In this document: positions 1 through 11,176 of the stretch, piece after piece
Position numbering within the stretch: the first letter of the stretch is position 1
Layout: each line of letters begins with the position of its first letter
Origin: Physcomitrium patens
Lineage: Eukaryota > Streptophyta > Bryopsida > Funariales > Funariaceae
Assembly: GCF_000002425.4 (NCBI RefSeq)
Contig: NC_037267.1
Span: forward strand, 7,453,396-7,517,395
Reading direction: 5' to 3'
Length of the DNA stretch: 64,000 nucleotides
Notes under the pieces: generated by a model
Told to the model about the DNA's origin: nothing
The model's input: the letters and a program-made list of their open reading frames with translations, nothing else
The model's database searches: none
Position numbers and translations under genes: made by a program

Positions 1-1108
1 AAATACAAGGTCTTACCAAAGGCTACTTGCAAAGCCATCTAGTTGAGGAGATTAGTATGTGAACTTAGCTTTGGTAATGGAAAGGCTACAACCATTTGGT
101 ATGATATCTAAAGTATTATCAAGTAATAAGAAATTTGGTCTTTTATAATACAAACAAATATTTTGAAGTTGATTTATATATTATAAGATAAAAGATAGAA
201 GATAATAAAATATTAATATATTTTAAAACTTTTGTTGATGACCTTGCAAATTTATTAATAAAAGTTCTTGGAAGAATCAAGTTCAAAAAATATAAAAACA
301 AAATTTATTTAAAAATTCTATATGATATTATATTCCACTATTAATTTATTAAGTAGATTAAAAAGCTTAAATTAACTTAATTCTAGTACTAAAATCCTAA
401 TCTTTTAGATAATTATCTACCTCTTTTTTGCTTTTAAAATTATTATGTTAAGTCCCTCAATATCTAATTATCTTATATTTACAATTTATTCAAGATATAA
501 AAATCCTTGCTTAACTTCATACATATACTATGTAATAGTATCTCACAAGTATTAAGGCAATTTTCTCTCTTTGCAACTTAGACAAAGATGCCTCCAACTT
601 AAAAGAGGACTAATCATTTTATATGCTAAATATCAATTACATTAACTTCAAAAATTGATTTGCTTGATCTTATCCATACTCTTAAAAGATTATTTATTCC
701 ATCAAGATAATCAGCTTTGTAATAAAATAATACACAAATAATAAGATTGATCAAAGAGACACCAACATGATCTATGTTTGCTTCTATTTTACTTACTGGT
801 TAATATTCAAAATTAAATTTATCCATCAGCATTACAATTAAGTTAGAAATTATTTATTATCATTAGATTTTATATTTGCCAAAATCTATCTATCATTATT
901 ACACAAAAGAATATATGTTGCAAGTAAAAAAGAGTATTAGCAATTGCTCTTGTTTTAATTTTTTTTTCTTTTGCATTTCATTTTTACCTTTTATACTAAA
1001 AACATTATCTATGGTTGTTTTATAGGGACCTCACTTATGTCTTTCTTATTACTTTGTTTTTTCTTCATTTTTTTTCTTAAACTATTAGTTCCTTCTAATT
1101 AGTTAGAA
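1..1108. other. AT-rich flank, no gene seen
   Basis: Very AT-rich sequence with no open frame of useful length. The first 130 bases translate on the plus strand to a short stretch resembling the tail of non-LTR reverse transcriptases (a GNGKATTIWYD-like run), too short to classify. The rest is probably old repeat into which the neighbouring Ty3 element inserted. Confidence 0.4.
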
Positions 1109-1637
1109 TTTCAAGGATATGAACTTCAAAGAATTAAAATGTCAATACATTCTTGTGATACTCAAAAAAACTAGAAAATCTTTCAAAGATGATATAGTTT
1201 GAAACTAAAATAGCTATTGCCAAAGATAAGAAGTCTAAATAGTCTTGAAACAAGACTAAAGATTAGAAAGGTATTAACAAGAGTGAAGAAGGCTTTATTT
1301 TTTCCTCTATATATACTCTTAACTGAGAGCTATATGGCAATATTCTATAGGACTTCTAAAACATGTTGATTTTATAAGACATATATCTTAATTTGTAAGG
1401 TAAGTTTTTTATATATATGCTATATATTTAACTTATTCTATAAGCTACCAACATGTGATTAACTTGTTGACCATGTTTCTATCCTATCAATCAACTACAA
1501 ATATATATAAAGTCAAAGCAGCATCTATAAAGCTTCTAAGAAGCTTCTCTAAAAGATATTATGAAATAAATCTACTTTTACTTACTTCTACTTCATCATA
1601 TATGTAAATATTAAAATAAATATGTATATCTATGATA
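1109..1637 (-). repeat. 3' LTR of the 1.1-7.5 kb Ty3 element
   Basis: Aligns by eye along its whole length with 6969-7493. It begins TT where the partner has the canonical TG and ends ATGATA where the partner ends ATAACA, so both termini have decayed. It contains a TATATATA core promoter motif near 1310 on the minus strand and a GAA/TTC-rich block near 1530-1555. Confidence 0.88.
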
Positions 1638-1652
1638 TTATCTTCCCTTCTA
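1638..1652 (-). promoter_or_regulatory. Polypurine tract next to 3' LTR
   Basis: Read on the minus strand this is a purine run, AGAAGGGAAGA, directly before the 3' LTR. This is the position and composition expected for the primer of plus-strand DNA synthesis in LTR retroelements. Confidence 0.7.
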
Positions 1653-2949
1653 GGAACAAATTCTACAAGAAGCGGTCATCATATATTGAGAAATTCAAGA
1701 TACAATAAATTGTATATGCCACATATTTTAATCTTTATTTGCTTTGAAGATGGTTGGTAGATCCTCTCAACCATCAATACTATTTTATATCAGGGTGAGA
1801 AGACCACCTTATTATTTAATTGTTGTTAAGGCCTTCATAACTTCTTTCAAATAAAATATTTGATACACTAACACAAGTTGTTTCTACCTCCAATAAAATC
1901 ACCAAATATTAGGAGTCACTTTCAAGGTCATGATACCAAACATATTATATCTTGCTATTTATTCAAAGAAAGACATGTTATTCTTAAAAAACTTCATGTC
2001 AATTATGTCATCTTGAAATTTATGATGATTACAATGTCTCATTCAATAAGTCAACAAGTAAAAGTTTTTGAGTTGAATCTAGTGATTGTTGGTTCTTCAT
2101 CTTCTCAGTATCATAAATACACAAAAATATCATACAAGAGTAGAAGGTAGAATACTATCTTTTCTAAATCTTGTTTCTTCTATAACAAAGATTTAATATT
2201 CTTCATTTTTATTTTGATAAATGTTGTTGATAAAAATTCTCAACCTTTCTTCTTGCATTTGTAAGATTTTTTGTTAGCTCCTAAGTATATTCATTAATAT
2301 TATATCCATGTTAATGAATAAGATATTCCAACCTATTTCAGGACCGCCTTGAATCTAAGACTTCTTCTATCTCAAATTCTTAATTATTATCCATTTCTAT
2401 AAGAAGAGCTGGCATTTGTTTTCTTTCTAAGATATTTATTGTCTTATATGGCTTAAAAAAACATACATGGAATATATGATGGATCTTCATAAACTCTACT
2501 AGATATAATTAATAAGCAATAAGATTGACTTATTCACAAATAAGAAAAGGTTTAAGCCAACAATAGTCCAACTTATCACAAGGATGAATAATCTAGATAT
2601 TACAATAAAGTAACTATATCTTATCACCTATATTGAATTATAATTGTTCCTTGCAATAGGTATCTGCATTAAACTTTTGTCATTTTTGAGCTCCTTATAA
2701 TTGCACCTTCATTGTTGCATATAGCTTTGGCAAATAATTTGCCAAATCTTTTGCCACAAGATTATCAACTTTTAGAAAGTCAAAAATATCCAATCATGGA
2801 TGATAATCATAATTTGTAAAGAAATATGTTTGTTAAGTAGAATAATGTATCAAATTATTATATACAAACTCTATCAATGGTAAAAGGTTTGTCTAATCAT
2901 CTTAATAATAATTGATGGTATACCTCAAATATTGTTCCAAAACTTAATT

Positions 2950-3400
2950 CATTCATTTTTTTGTCGATCAATTTGAAGATAAAAAGTTAAAAAAGCTTTA
3001 TATCCTTCTTTAAAATCTGAAAAAAGATTCTTCATAATCTTAATACAAATTGAATCTTCTTATTTAAGATAATATCTTTTAATAATCTATGATGGTGATA
3101 GATATTGTTAAAGAAAAGCTTAATCATTTCTTTACCTATGATAAATTTTGTACATGATACAAAATATGCCATCTTAGTAAAATGACCTACTATGAAAAAT
3201 ATAAAATTATATAAAATTAAGATTGGAAGATTCATGTTAAAATCCATAGAAACAAAAGATCATAATTGTTCTAGAATAAATAATGGTTGAAGAAGTCCAT
3301 AAGATTGATGGCAAGGAGTTTTGGATCTTGAACAAATATCACATGATTATACAAAGTCTTTGACTGCCTTTCATATTTTAAGTCACCAAAAATCTTTGGA
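2950..3400 (-). pseudogene. Integrase core remnant of Ty3 element
   Basis: A 71-residue open stretch (3032-3247) matches the Ty3 integrase core in layout: an MDFNMNLP start, then a GHFTKMAYFVSC block where functional copies read D-R/H-F-T-K-M, then an LFFNNIYHHHRLLKDI block. The first catalytic Asp is replaced by Gly (VGHFTKM). The conserved SDRG segment has become LNKK. Integration activity is therefore lost. The flanking sequence continues the homology in other frames. Confidence 0.8.
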
Positions 3401-3849
3401 TATTAGTTCCAAAGTCTTATTGTATTCAAAAGGTCTGATTGTTGAAAAATCATGACGAACTTGAAGAACATGTAATTAAAATTCACCTTCTAGAATGTAT
3501 AATTGTCACTCTAAGAAGACTAGATTATTTTTAAACTTAAACTTGGAAGTATCATAAGATTGAAAAGAATTATTCTTGATATTACAAACAAGAGGATCAA
3601 TAGACATACTTAATTGAATTTTCCTAACAAAAGTTGAATCAACAATCAATATTGATTTTATTTTATAAAGGTAAAAATACTTCGGTTTCAAGAAAATCAT
3701 TCTTTATTGATTAAAAGATGTATTTTTTTCTTTTGATGTTACATAAGAAGATCTAGAAAAGACGTCCAACAAATCTTATTATTTTTTGAGATGATAAGTG
3801 ATCTTGAAATCAAATATTAATAAAGACATGCTTTAAGAAGCTTGGCAAA

Positions 3850-4980
3850 AATTTAAAATATGTATTGACATGAAATATTTGAGATTCTTGTAATTTTTAT
3901 ATATAGTGACTAAACTCAAGGTGCCTTATAGATAATGATGCCATTCTTGAAATGAATCCATAATTGCAAAGAGCTCTTTGTTGTGGATTTTATAATTAAT
4001 CTCAATTACTAAGAAAATTTCTAGAATGAAAAGCTATTAAATAGAGTTTGTTATTTGCTTTTATTTGTGATAATATTGCATCAAGGCAAAATCTGATGCA
4101 TTTTTTTGTATAAAAAATACCTTGGATAAATCAATATGATATAAAATTGGTGTAGATATAAAATCCTTCTTTAAAGCATTAAATGATGCTTTGACTTCTT
4201 TAGTCCACTCAAATTTGTCTTTATAAATCAAACATAGAAGTAGAGATGCAACTTGAAAAAAAATCTTAATGAAGATCTAATAATAATTAGTAGAGTCCAA
4301 AAGACATTGTACATTTCTTATTGTTCTTAAAAACTTTCAATTTATGATAGTTTGGAAGTTCTTTGGATCCATTATTAGTCCTTTATTAGAAATGATGTAT
4401 CCTAAGAAGTCAACTTGAGTAATCTAGAATATAAACTTTTTTAACTTGGCATATAATCTTGCATCTCTAAGTTTTTGTAATACATGAAAAACATGAACTT
4501 CATGCTCTTTTGTGTTCTTAGAGTAGATTAAGATTTTGTCCAAATAATAGAGAAAAAATTTGTTAAGAAATTCAAAATAAACATTATTCATTAGATGTTG
4601 AAAAGCAATTGGTGCATTTGTGAATCCAAAAGCCATGACAATATATTTGAAATGCCCATATCTCATTCATAATGTAATTTTTCATTCATCTCCTTTTTTA
4701 ATGTGTATTAGATTATATGCTCCTCATAGATCTATTTTTCTATAGATATTTTCTTGATTGAATTGATCAAAAAATCTTAAAATCAAAGATAGAAAATACC
4801 TATTCTTGATGGTGATCTTGTTGAGTCTTTGATAGTCCACACATATCTCTAAAGATTTATCTTTTTTCTTTACAAATAAGATAGAAGCTCTAATTGGAGA
4901 TTTAGAATTGTGTGCAAAGTTCTTAGCTAAACTCTCACTAATGCACTCTTTGAGTGCAACCAATCTATTTTGTGATAGAC
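3850..4980 (-). pseudogene. Reverse transcriptase / RNase H remnant of Ty3 element
   Basis: Two consecutive open stretches carry Ty3 reverse transcriptase. 4724-4963 has the fingers motif (LFVKKKDKSLEICVDYQRL and LNKITIKNRYF). 4424-4666 has the palm (MAFGFTNAPIAFQ, then YLDKILIYS, then LYAKLKKF). The catalytic YLDD box reads YLDK, so the second active-site Asp is gone. A short frameshifted gap separates the two. Lower coordinates down to about 3.85 kb hold RNase H-like sequence with stops. Confidence 0.85.
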
Positions 4981-5339
4981 TATAAATTAGTCTAAATGGT
5001 CATTGAGCTCTTTCTTGAAGATTAATGGATCAATCATAAGAAAGATGCATTAGAAGAATATCTTCATTTTTTTTTCAAAAACATCCTAGAAATCTTAATA
5101 CTAATTAAGAATACCACTTGATGTCTTTCTACTATCAGAAATAGGAATGGCATATAAAGCAAAAGATGACTCTTCTTTTGCTGCATATATAAAAGTTTTT
5201 GTACCTACTAGTAAAATTTTGGATTTATTAGACTTATGTGTTTTTATTTGACTTAGGAAATTTTTGTTTAAACTACCAAAAAAATTAAGGTTCTAAAAAA
5301 TCTAATTTATTTAAGGATTATATTTTTTTACCACAATAA

Positions 5340-5610
5340 TTCTAAAATAATTAAATTATAAAAAAATATTATTATATTAAATATTACTATGCTATTGTGA
5401 TCTTTAATTGCTACATCTAAAGGAATAGTCTCATATATAACATCTCTAAATGACAACAAATGACCATCTATAACCTCTACATATATGGATTTAGTTTTCT
5501 TGACTAAAAATATTTCTTATTTTTTGACAAAGTCTTTGTTTATAAAATAGGCTAAGGCTCTTGAATCTAATAATATAAAGACTTTGTCATTTTTAAGTCC
5601 TAAATATGCA
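5340..5610 (-). pseudogene. Retropepsin (protease) remnant of Ty3 element
   Basis: The minus-strand translation parallels the better preserved protease at 55416-55715, but the active-site triad reads DSR in place of D-S/T-G and several stops interrupt it. The zinc-knuckle remnant lies just upstream near 5.8 kb (HISQDC with the leading cysteines lost). Confidence 0.65.
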
Positions 5611-5699
5611 TCTATTATAAAATAAGGTAAGGATTTAAAGAGAAAATAGGGCCTTTATTAGGTGCTGCATATGATTTTAGCTACATGGTCACTATTGTA

Positions 5700-6850
5700 G
5701 CTGAAAAAACTTGTTATTCGACACATTGTCTTCTTTGGCATATGTGCTCTTCATTTTGTGATTGCATTACTTCTTTAGACAATCTTGAGAAATGTGCTTA
5801 GTTTTTCTATAATATAAGTATAAATCCTCTTTACGACGTCAAATCTTTTGTGTTCTGTGAGAGATTTAAAACGTATTATATCAATTTCTATTGATTTTGG
5901 CCTTGACGAATAAGTTTTTGAAAACTTAAGAATTACCATTATTACTTGATATATTCTTCTTTAGCCAAGTCTTTGTATTTGACTCCTTTCAGATATTTGA
6001 TTATCACATGCAATGGCTTGAGCAATAAATTGTTACAAAGATTTTACCTTTGTCATTCTTAATAATAAATCTTTGATATTATCCTTCAACTCATATTGAA
6101 ATTGATTGATAAGGGTTTTGTCATTCCAGTCCACATCGCTATCAAGATTTTAGAATTCAATAGCATATATAATTATTGATCATGATACTTGTCATAAAGA
6201 TAAGAGCTTGGTCTCTGCTATTCTTCTTCAATCACTTCTTCCAAATGCAGTCATAAGTAATTCTCAGAATGAATTCAAATTATAAAGGAATTATAAATTC
6301 TTTTGAAATAAAGGTGTAAATCAAAAGAGAATACTTCTTGATAGAAGTGTGCCTATAAATCTAACTTGAGTAAATCTATCAGGATATTGAAAGGGATGCA
6401 ACCTTAAATAGAGCTTGATTTGAAGCAAAAATCTTCAAAATTTTGATCTTGTTCTATTAAACTTAACTGGTATACTAATCTCTGTTCCCTTAGTATTTGT
6501 AAAAGTAAAACTTTTTAGATTTGGTTGTGAAATTAATTTACTTAATTTCTTTAATTCTATAATTTCTTGTTATAGGTTTTGAATTTCTTTCATATGTATA
6601 GGATTACTGATAATGCTTGAAATTTCCACTCTAAGAGTGTTAACAAGTTTGTGAAGATCTGTAATAGTTATAAATCTATTCTAACTTCTACCAAGTTTAG
6701 CATCTATTATTTTTCTTTCTATTTCAAATAACTTTAATAAATCCACAAGTAAAATTAGAGGAGAGTAATTTGTAACTTCTAATATCAAATAAAAATTTCT
6801 ACAAAGAAGAATAATTTTCTCTTTTGAAAGAAAAAAATTGGTATTAAAAA
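5700..6850 (-). pseudogene. gag region remnant of Ty3 element
   Basis: AT-rich sequence between the 5' LTR side and the protease, the gag position. Translations are stop-ridden; only the zinc-knuckle trace is recognisable. The start of this region resembles the sequence just inside the LTR near 47.7 kb, supporting common ancestry. Confidence 0.5.
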
Positions 6851-6955
6851 ACTAAATAGTTTATTTATAGATAGATAATTTGCAATCTTAAAAATATAAT
6901 AATAGAATTTATATAATCTATTCATTTTTAAAATAAGACAAAAAAAAATTTTAGC

Positions 6956-6968
6956 ATTCTTGTCAAAT
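6956..6968 (-). promoter_or_regulatory. Primer-binding-site position, non-tRNA sequence ATTTGACAAGAAT
   Basis: On the minus strand this 13-mer directly follows the terminal CA of the 5' LTR. A tRNA-primed element would show TGG here. The same 13-mer follows LTR ends at 23331-23343 (mirrored at 25613-25625) and about 47569. Its core TTGACAAGA is the reverse complement of TCTTGTCAA in the LTR at the predicted RNA start (minus strand, from 7145 downward), suggesting self-priming. Confidence 0.6.
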
Positions 6969-7493
6969 TGTCAAAGATATGAACTTCAAAGAACTAAAAT
7001 GTCAATACATTTTTTTAATACTCAAAAAGACTAGAAAATCACTCAAAGATAATATAGTATTAAACTAAAATGGCTATTTGTAAAGACTAGAAGAGTAGAA
7101 AGACTTCAAATAAGACTAAGGACTAGAAAGGCATTGACAAGAGTGAAGAAGGCTTCACTCTTGCTTCTATATATACTCTTAACTAGGAACAACGTGGCAA
7201 TTTTCTATAAGACCTTTAAAATATGTTGACTTTACAAGACATGTATCTTAACTTATCAAACAAGTTTTTTATATATATGCTATATAATTAGCTTATTTTT
7301 CAAGTTGTTAACATGTTATTAATTTATTGACCAAGTTTTTAATCTATCAAGTACAAACACATATAAAGTCAAAGCAGCATGTATGAAACTTCTAAAAAGC
7401 TTCTCTAAAAAATATTATATAATAAATCTACTTTTATCTACTTCTATTTAATCATATATATAAATAATAAGATAAGTATGTATGTCCATAACA
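6969..7493 (-). repeat. 5' LTR of the 1.1-7.5 kb Ty3 element
   Basis: A 525-bp LTR with TG...CA ends on the plus strand (TGTCAAAG start, CATAACA end). On the minus strand there is a TATATATA box beginning at 7175; exactly 30 bases downstream, at 7145, lies CACTCTTGTCAA, the likely RNA start. A perfect 11-bp inverted repeat (CAAGAGTGAAG, 4-nt loop) occupies 7138-7163 across that start. Confidence 0.9.
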
Positions 7494-7498
7494 TAGAA

Positions 7499-8430
7499 TT
7501 AATATTTTTTAACCTTTGAATCATAGAAGTTATTGCAATCAATTTTACAAATTTTAATTTAGCTCACAAAATATGTTTCTTATGAGACTATTTACAATGC
7601 AATCAAAGTTGAATAAATCATATTTCATTTATTTAGACTTAATTTAATTTTCTTGATTTTTTGATATTCTACTAATATCATGGAGTTTGGACTAGCTAGC
7701 AAAATTTATGAATAAATATAAGATAACTATGCATATAAGAGATAGTTAATACTTTGAAGAAAAGTGTAAATTTTAATTTAAAGTGGTGCAAGAATACATC
7801 AAAAATTTATATAAAAATTTAAAATAAAAATTATCTATATAAAAAATAAAATATACAATGAAATTTTTTAACTTCTTGTATATTATCACTAAAGTTTGTC
7901 ATCTTTCAAGCCACATTCTAATTCAAAAAGATAAAGTTCAATATTATGTCTTCATAAACAATGCAAGCACTTTTGAAAAAAAATACAATTCATGAAAAGA
8001 AACATGGAATAGAAAATCTTAACGTCCTAGGCAATGGATCTCAAGTCCTATTCTTTTCACTTCCAAAGCATCTTAATTTCCAACCTCTCCGATTTGGTTT
8101 CTTGGTTTTCAATAAAATTAGGCACTTTTGAATGAAGAAAGAAGAATTTGGCCACTAAAGCATGTGTAGATTAGAGCATTGTTGAAAATTTAGCATCAAC
8201 ATCAATTGGACTGCAAAAATTAATTGTTCTTTTTTGTACACTTTTGGAGATGGTACACACTCTTATTAGAAAATATTTTGAAAGACTTCTAAACTACATA
8301 GTATTTAGAATGTGTTATATGAAGGAACAAATAGCTCAAGTTATCTTTTTCAAGTATTTTAATGGAAGAAATCATCATTGGTGGTATATAGGTGGCATTT
8401 TAGTCAAAAAAATTAGAATAATATACAATA
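7499..8430. other. AT-rich stretch, no gene seen
   Basis: No convincing coding frame. Probably old repeat between two retroelement insertions. Confidence 0.4.
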
Positions 8431-8831
8431 ATGAGTGTCAACAATTAGCAAGTCACAAGTTACATATATTAGAAACTTATGGTAGAAATTAGTCATATTG
8501 TACATATATAAGAAACTAATTAGTTAAATAAGTATCTTGTAAGTTGGATAGATATTAGAGGTCTTATATGATATTGCCACATAGATCTTAGTTAGATAGT
8601 ATATATAGAAGTAAGAATGAAGCCTTCTTTACTCTTATCAATATTTTTTTGTCTTTAATCTTATTTCAAGAGTCTATAGTTTTTTTGTCTTTGATAATAG
8701 CTATTTTAGTATAATATTATATCATCTTTTTAGTAATTAACTACTCTTTTTTAATGACACAATAATATATTGATTCTTTAGTTCTTTGTAATTTATGTTC
8801 TTATTATCTACAAGAGGTACCCTAAGGTGCA
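8431..8831 (+). repeat. LTR remnant, plus orientation
   Basis: Matches the downstream two thirds of the other LTRs in the window: GCCACATAG-type U3 end, TATATATAG box at 8600, then an AATGAAGCCTTCTTTACTC-like start region and a T-rich U5. The upstream boundary is not clear. The LTR ends near 8831, just before a primer-site-like ATTGACAAGAGTAA. Confidence 0.7.
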
Positions 8832-8832
8832 C

Positions 8833-8846
8833 ATTGACAAGAGTAA
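8833..8846 (+). promoter_or_regulatory. Primer-binding-site position, self-complementary to LTR start region
   Basis: ATTGACAAGAGTAA follows the LTR end. Its reverse complement TTACTCTTGTCAAT matches the LTR at 8629-8642 (TTACTCTTATCAAT) at 13 of 14 positions. That stretch begins about 30 bp after the TATA box at 8600. No TGG start typical of tRNA priming is seen. Confidence 0.55.
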
Positions 8847-8899
8847 TATCAAAGAGAAATCTAAGACCTTGAAGAAACTTCAAATAGACACCAATCTAA

Positions 8900-9337
8900 G
8901 TGTAGTTTAATTAGAGAAAACAAAACTACATGTAATATCAAGCAAATCCACTAAAAGAACATCAAGAAGTGAAGGTAGTAAAAGATAAGTCTTAATAGAG
9001 ATTGCAAACACAAATAGATTTTTGATGAATAGAGATACAAGAAGAATAGAATAAGCCATAACAAGAGTGACTAATATAACAAAATTAATAGTAGAAGCAT
9101 AGACAAAAATTCTAATAATATTAAAAATTATAACTATGACAAAGGTGGTAAATATAACTAGAATTGAAGATGGAGCATCAACAAAGACAATATAATTCTT
9201 TGATCCAATAAAGACCTTTTTGAGGCTCAAAAATCTCTTTGAGTCATCTATTGCTAAAATCTACATGAGATAAATTTAATTAGAAGTCTCAAAAGAGAAG
9301 GTTTTAAGAAAATATATATATATATATGAAGAAGAAG

Positions 9338-9369
<32 letters not shown>

Positions 9370-10560
9370 GGCAAAAGTTATACTAGGTTTCTACTTAAAT
9401 ATCTTACAAATAGGACTAGAGAATCTGAGTACAATACTCAAGAAGAGTAGCATCAATATACAAACATTCTTTTCAAAAGAAAAGACTTTAATAGAGGTAT
9501 AATAAGATAGGAAAATCCATCTATTATTGACAAAAGATAAACCTAAGATAGACCTTACTGCCATTATGAAGGTCCAAGAAAGAATAAATTTTATTCTAAG
9601 ATCATATTTAAACTTAATCAATAAGCTAGCATGGCTCTATAAGTTAAAATAAGTAAGAGGGATAATTTAGATATTAACCTCATCACAAGAAGATGTAAGA
9701 AAGAAAAGATATTTTACACAAGAAATTTAAAAAATATATAAAATAAAATAAATAAATTGACAAAATAAAGGAGTATGATAAGGCACAACATATTATTAAA
9801 GCTTTTTAGGCAGAATTTACAATGTGCAAAGAAAAGCCTAAAATTAAAGTAAAAAAAGTAAAAAAAATAAAAACCACAGAAGGCTCTATTAAAATTCAAT
9901 ATCTATATTAAAAGATTAAAAATATTGTGGCAAAAAAAGAAGTGGTAATAGAAGAATAGATCCATAGAATCAAAAGATTAGAAGAAGAGTTTTTTAAGAC
10001 ATAGCACCAACTAAAAGAGAAACTCTTGAAACAAACAAATATGAAGCTGAAAAAGATGGTAGAGTGGCAGAAGGAATTGATTCAATTCTATGAAAAGATA
10101 CTAAAAAAGATTTAAGAAACAAACCAAGAGTTGTTGAAGGATCTAACTTTGAATAAGCTTATGGCCATTATAAGGAATCATTTACATGTATCTAAAAGAC
10201 CTTTGATGGATGGTTAATAAAGACGTAGGATTTACAACAAAGAGTGGATGATACTGCCATTCTTACAAAACATGTCTTAACTATAAAAATTATGTCAAGC
10301 TTAAAAATTAATACAAGTATGCTGGCATTATTGAATAAAAAAGGAAATACTATCCATTTCTTTTTAAGACAATATAGGGATCAAAAACTATAATATTAAG
10401 AATCTAAAATCTTGAATGAGAATAACTTCATTAGAAAAGAAGATATGTAGTTATGTATATATATTCCAATCAAAGAAAAAGTGTTAGGATTAGGATTGGA
10501 TTTCAATTTGAAATTGATAGCAAAGTAACAAATTATCTCCAACTGGCAGTTACAGTACTT
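8900..10560 (+). pseudogene. gag-like coding remnant with coiled coil, plus strand
   Basis: Downstream of the LTR remnant, plus-strand translations give long interrupted stretches rich in Lys, Glu and Leu. Around 9.95-10.2 kb one frame reads as a coiled coil (RLEEEFF, HQLKEKLLKQ, LKKMVEWQKELIQFYEKILKK). Another frame near 10.24-10.5 kb continues with a helical run ending KEKVLGLGLDFNLKL. Position and composition suit gag of the element whose LTR lies at 8.4-8.8 kb. I cannot tie it to a named gag family. A 30-base A run lies at 9338-9367. Confidence 0.45.
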
Positions 10561-11176
10561 TTCCAATAAGGAAGGTTAAAATTGATTTTTTTTTTTTTTA
10601 ATTTGTTCTATTTGTATATGTTTTCAACAGCCATTCCAAACCTACAATGCTAAAAAAAAGATCAATTTGGACTTCTAGCACTCTTTTCTTAGATTTTTGG
10701 TCATCACCCTATGTTACACTCTAAGAATACTTCTTAAGATAGTAACTTTATTCACTTTCAACAATGACTTGGTGATTGTTTATAGGTGGTTTTTATTGTA
10801 GTTACAAAATATTTGTTGTAATTTCATGTGGGGCCATTGTCTATTGCTAGTTTATAATGGTGTGAAATAAAGGGCGTCTATTTTTGGTTGTAGTAATTGT
10901 TGTGGTTATGGTGCTCAGGGTGCAGTGTTTGTGGGCTAATTCCTCCCATCGAGCTTCTCCTCCTTAATCCAATAGATGAAGTTTTAAACAAGTTTTAAGA
11001 AGAGGCAATTTGAGGTAACATCAACCTGCAGATTGTTGCAGTGTTGATTGTGATGGTGTTTTCCCTGGTCATCGTCACTAAATTGCTGCCTAGTGAAGGT
11101 TTTTAACAAGATTCTAATGTTGTTGTTATAAGTTGTCCAAAACGTAACGTGTTCTGAATTTTTTTCGTTTTTGAAG

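Larger units (their letters stand above)
1104..7498 (-). mobile_element. Structurally complete Ty3/Gypsy LTR retrotransposon (coding-dead)
   Basis: Two related LTRs (1109-1637 and 6969-7493) flank an internal region whose coding sense is minus. The element is bounded by a 5-bp direct duplication TAGAA at 1104-1108 and 7494-7498, the usual size for Ty3/Gypsy integration. Going down in coordinate, the internal region shows a zinc-knuckle remnant near 5.8 kb, protease near 5.5 kb, reverse transcriptase 4.4-5.0 kb, RNase H about 3.85-4.3 kb and integrase about 3.0-3.3 kb, the Ty3 order. A polypurine tract abuts the 3' LTR. Every domain is broken by stops and frameshifts. The LTRs differ by many substitutions and small indels, so the insertion is old. 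Related copies lie at 52.2-56.1 kb and 61.8-64 kb. Confidence 0.9.

Noticed and set aside
1878..2150. 90-codon plus-strand frame inside the Ty3 element
   Set aside because: Opposite strand to pol, starts with a non-ATG codon, and lies in the non-coding 3' region of the element; the related copies do not keep it open.
8907..9230. 107-codon minus-strand hydrophobic frame
   Set aside because: Reverse of a Lys-rich plus-strand gag-like region; hydrophobicity is a strand artefact of AT-rich coding.
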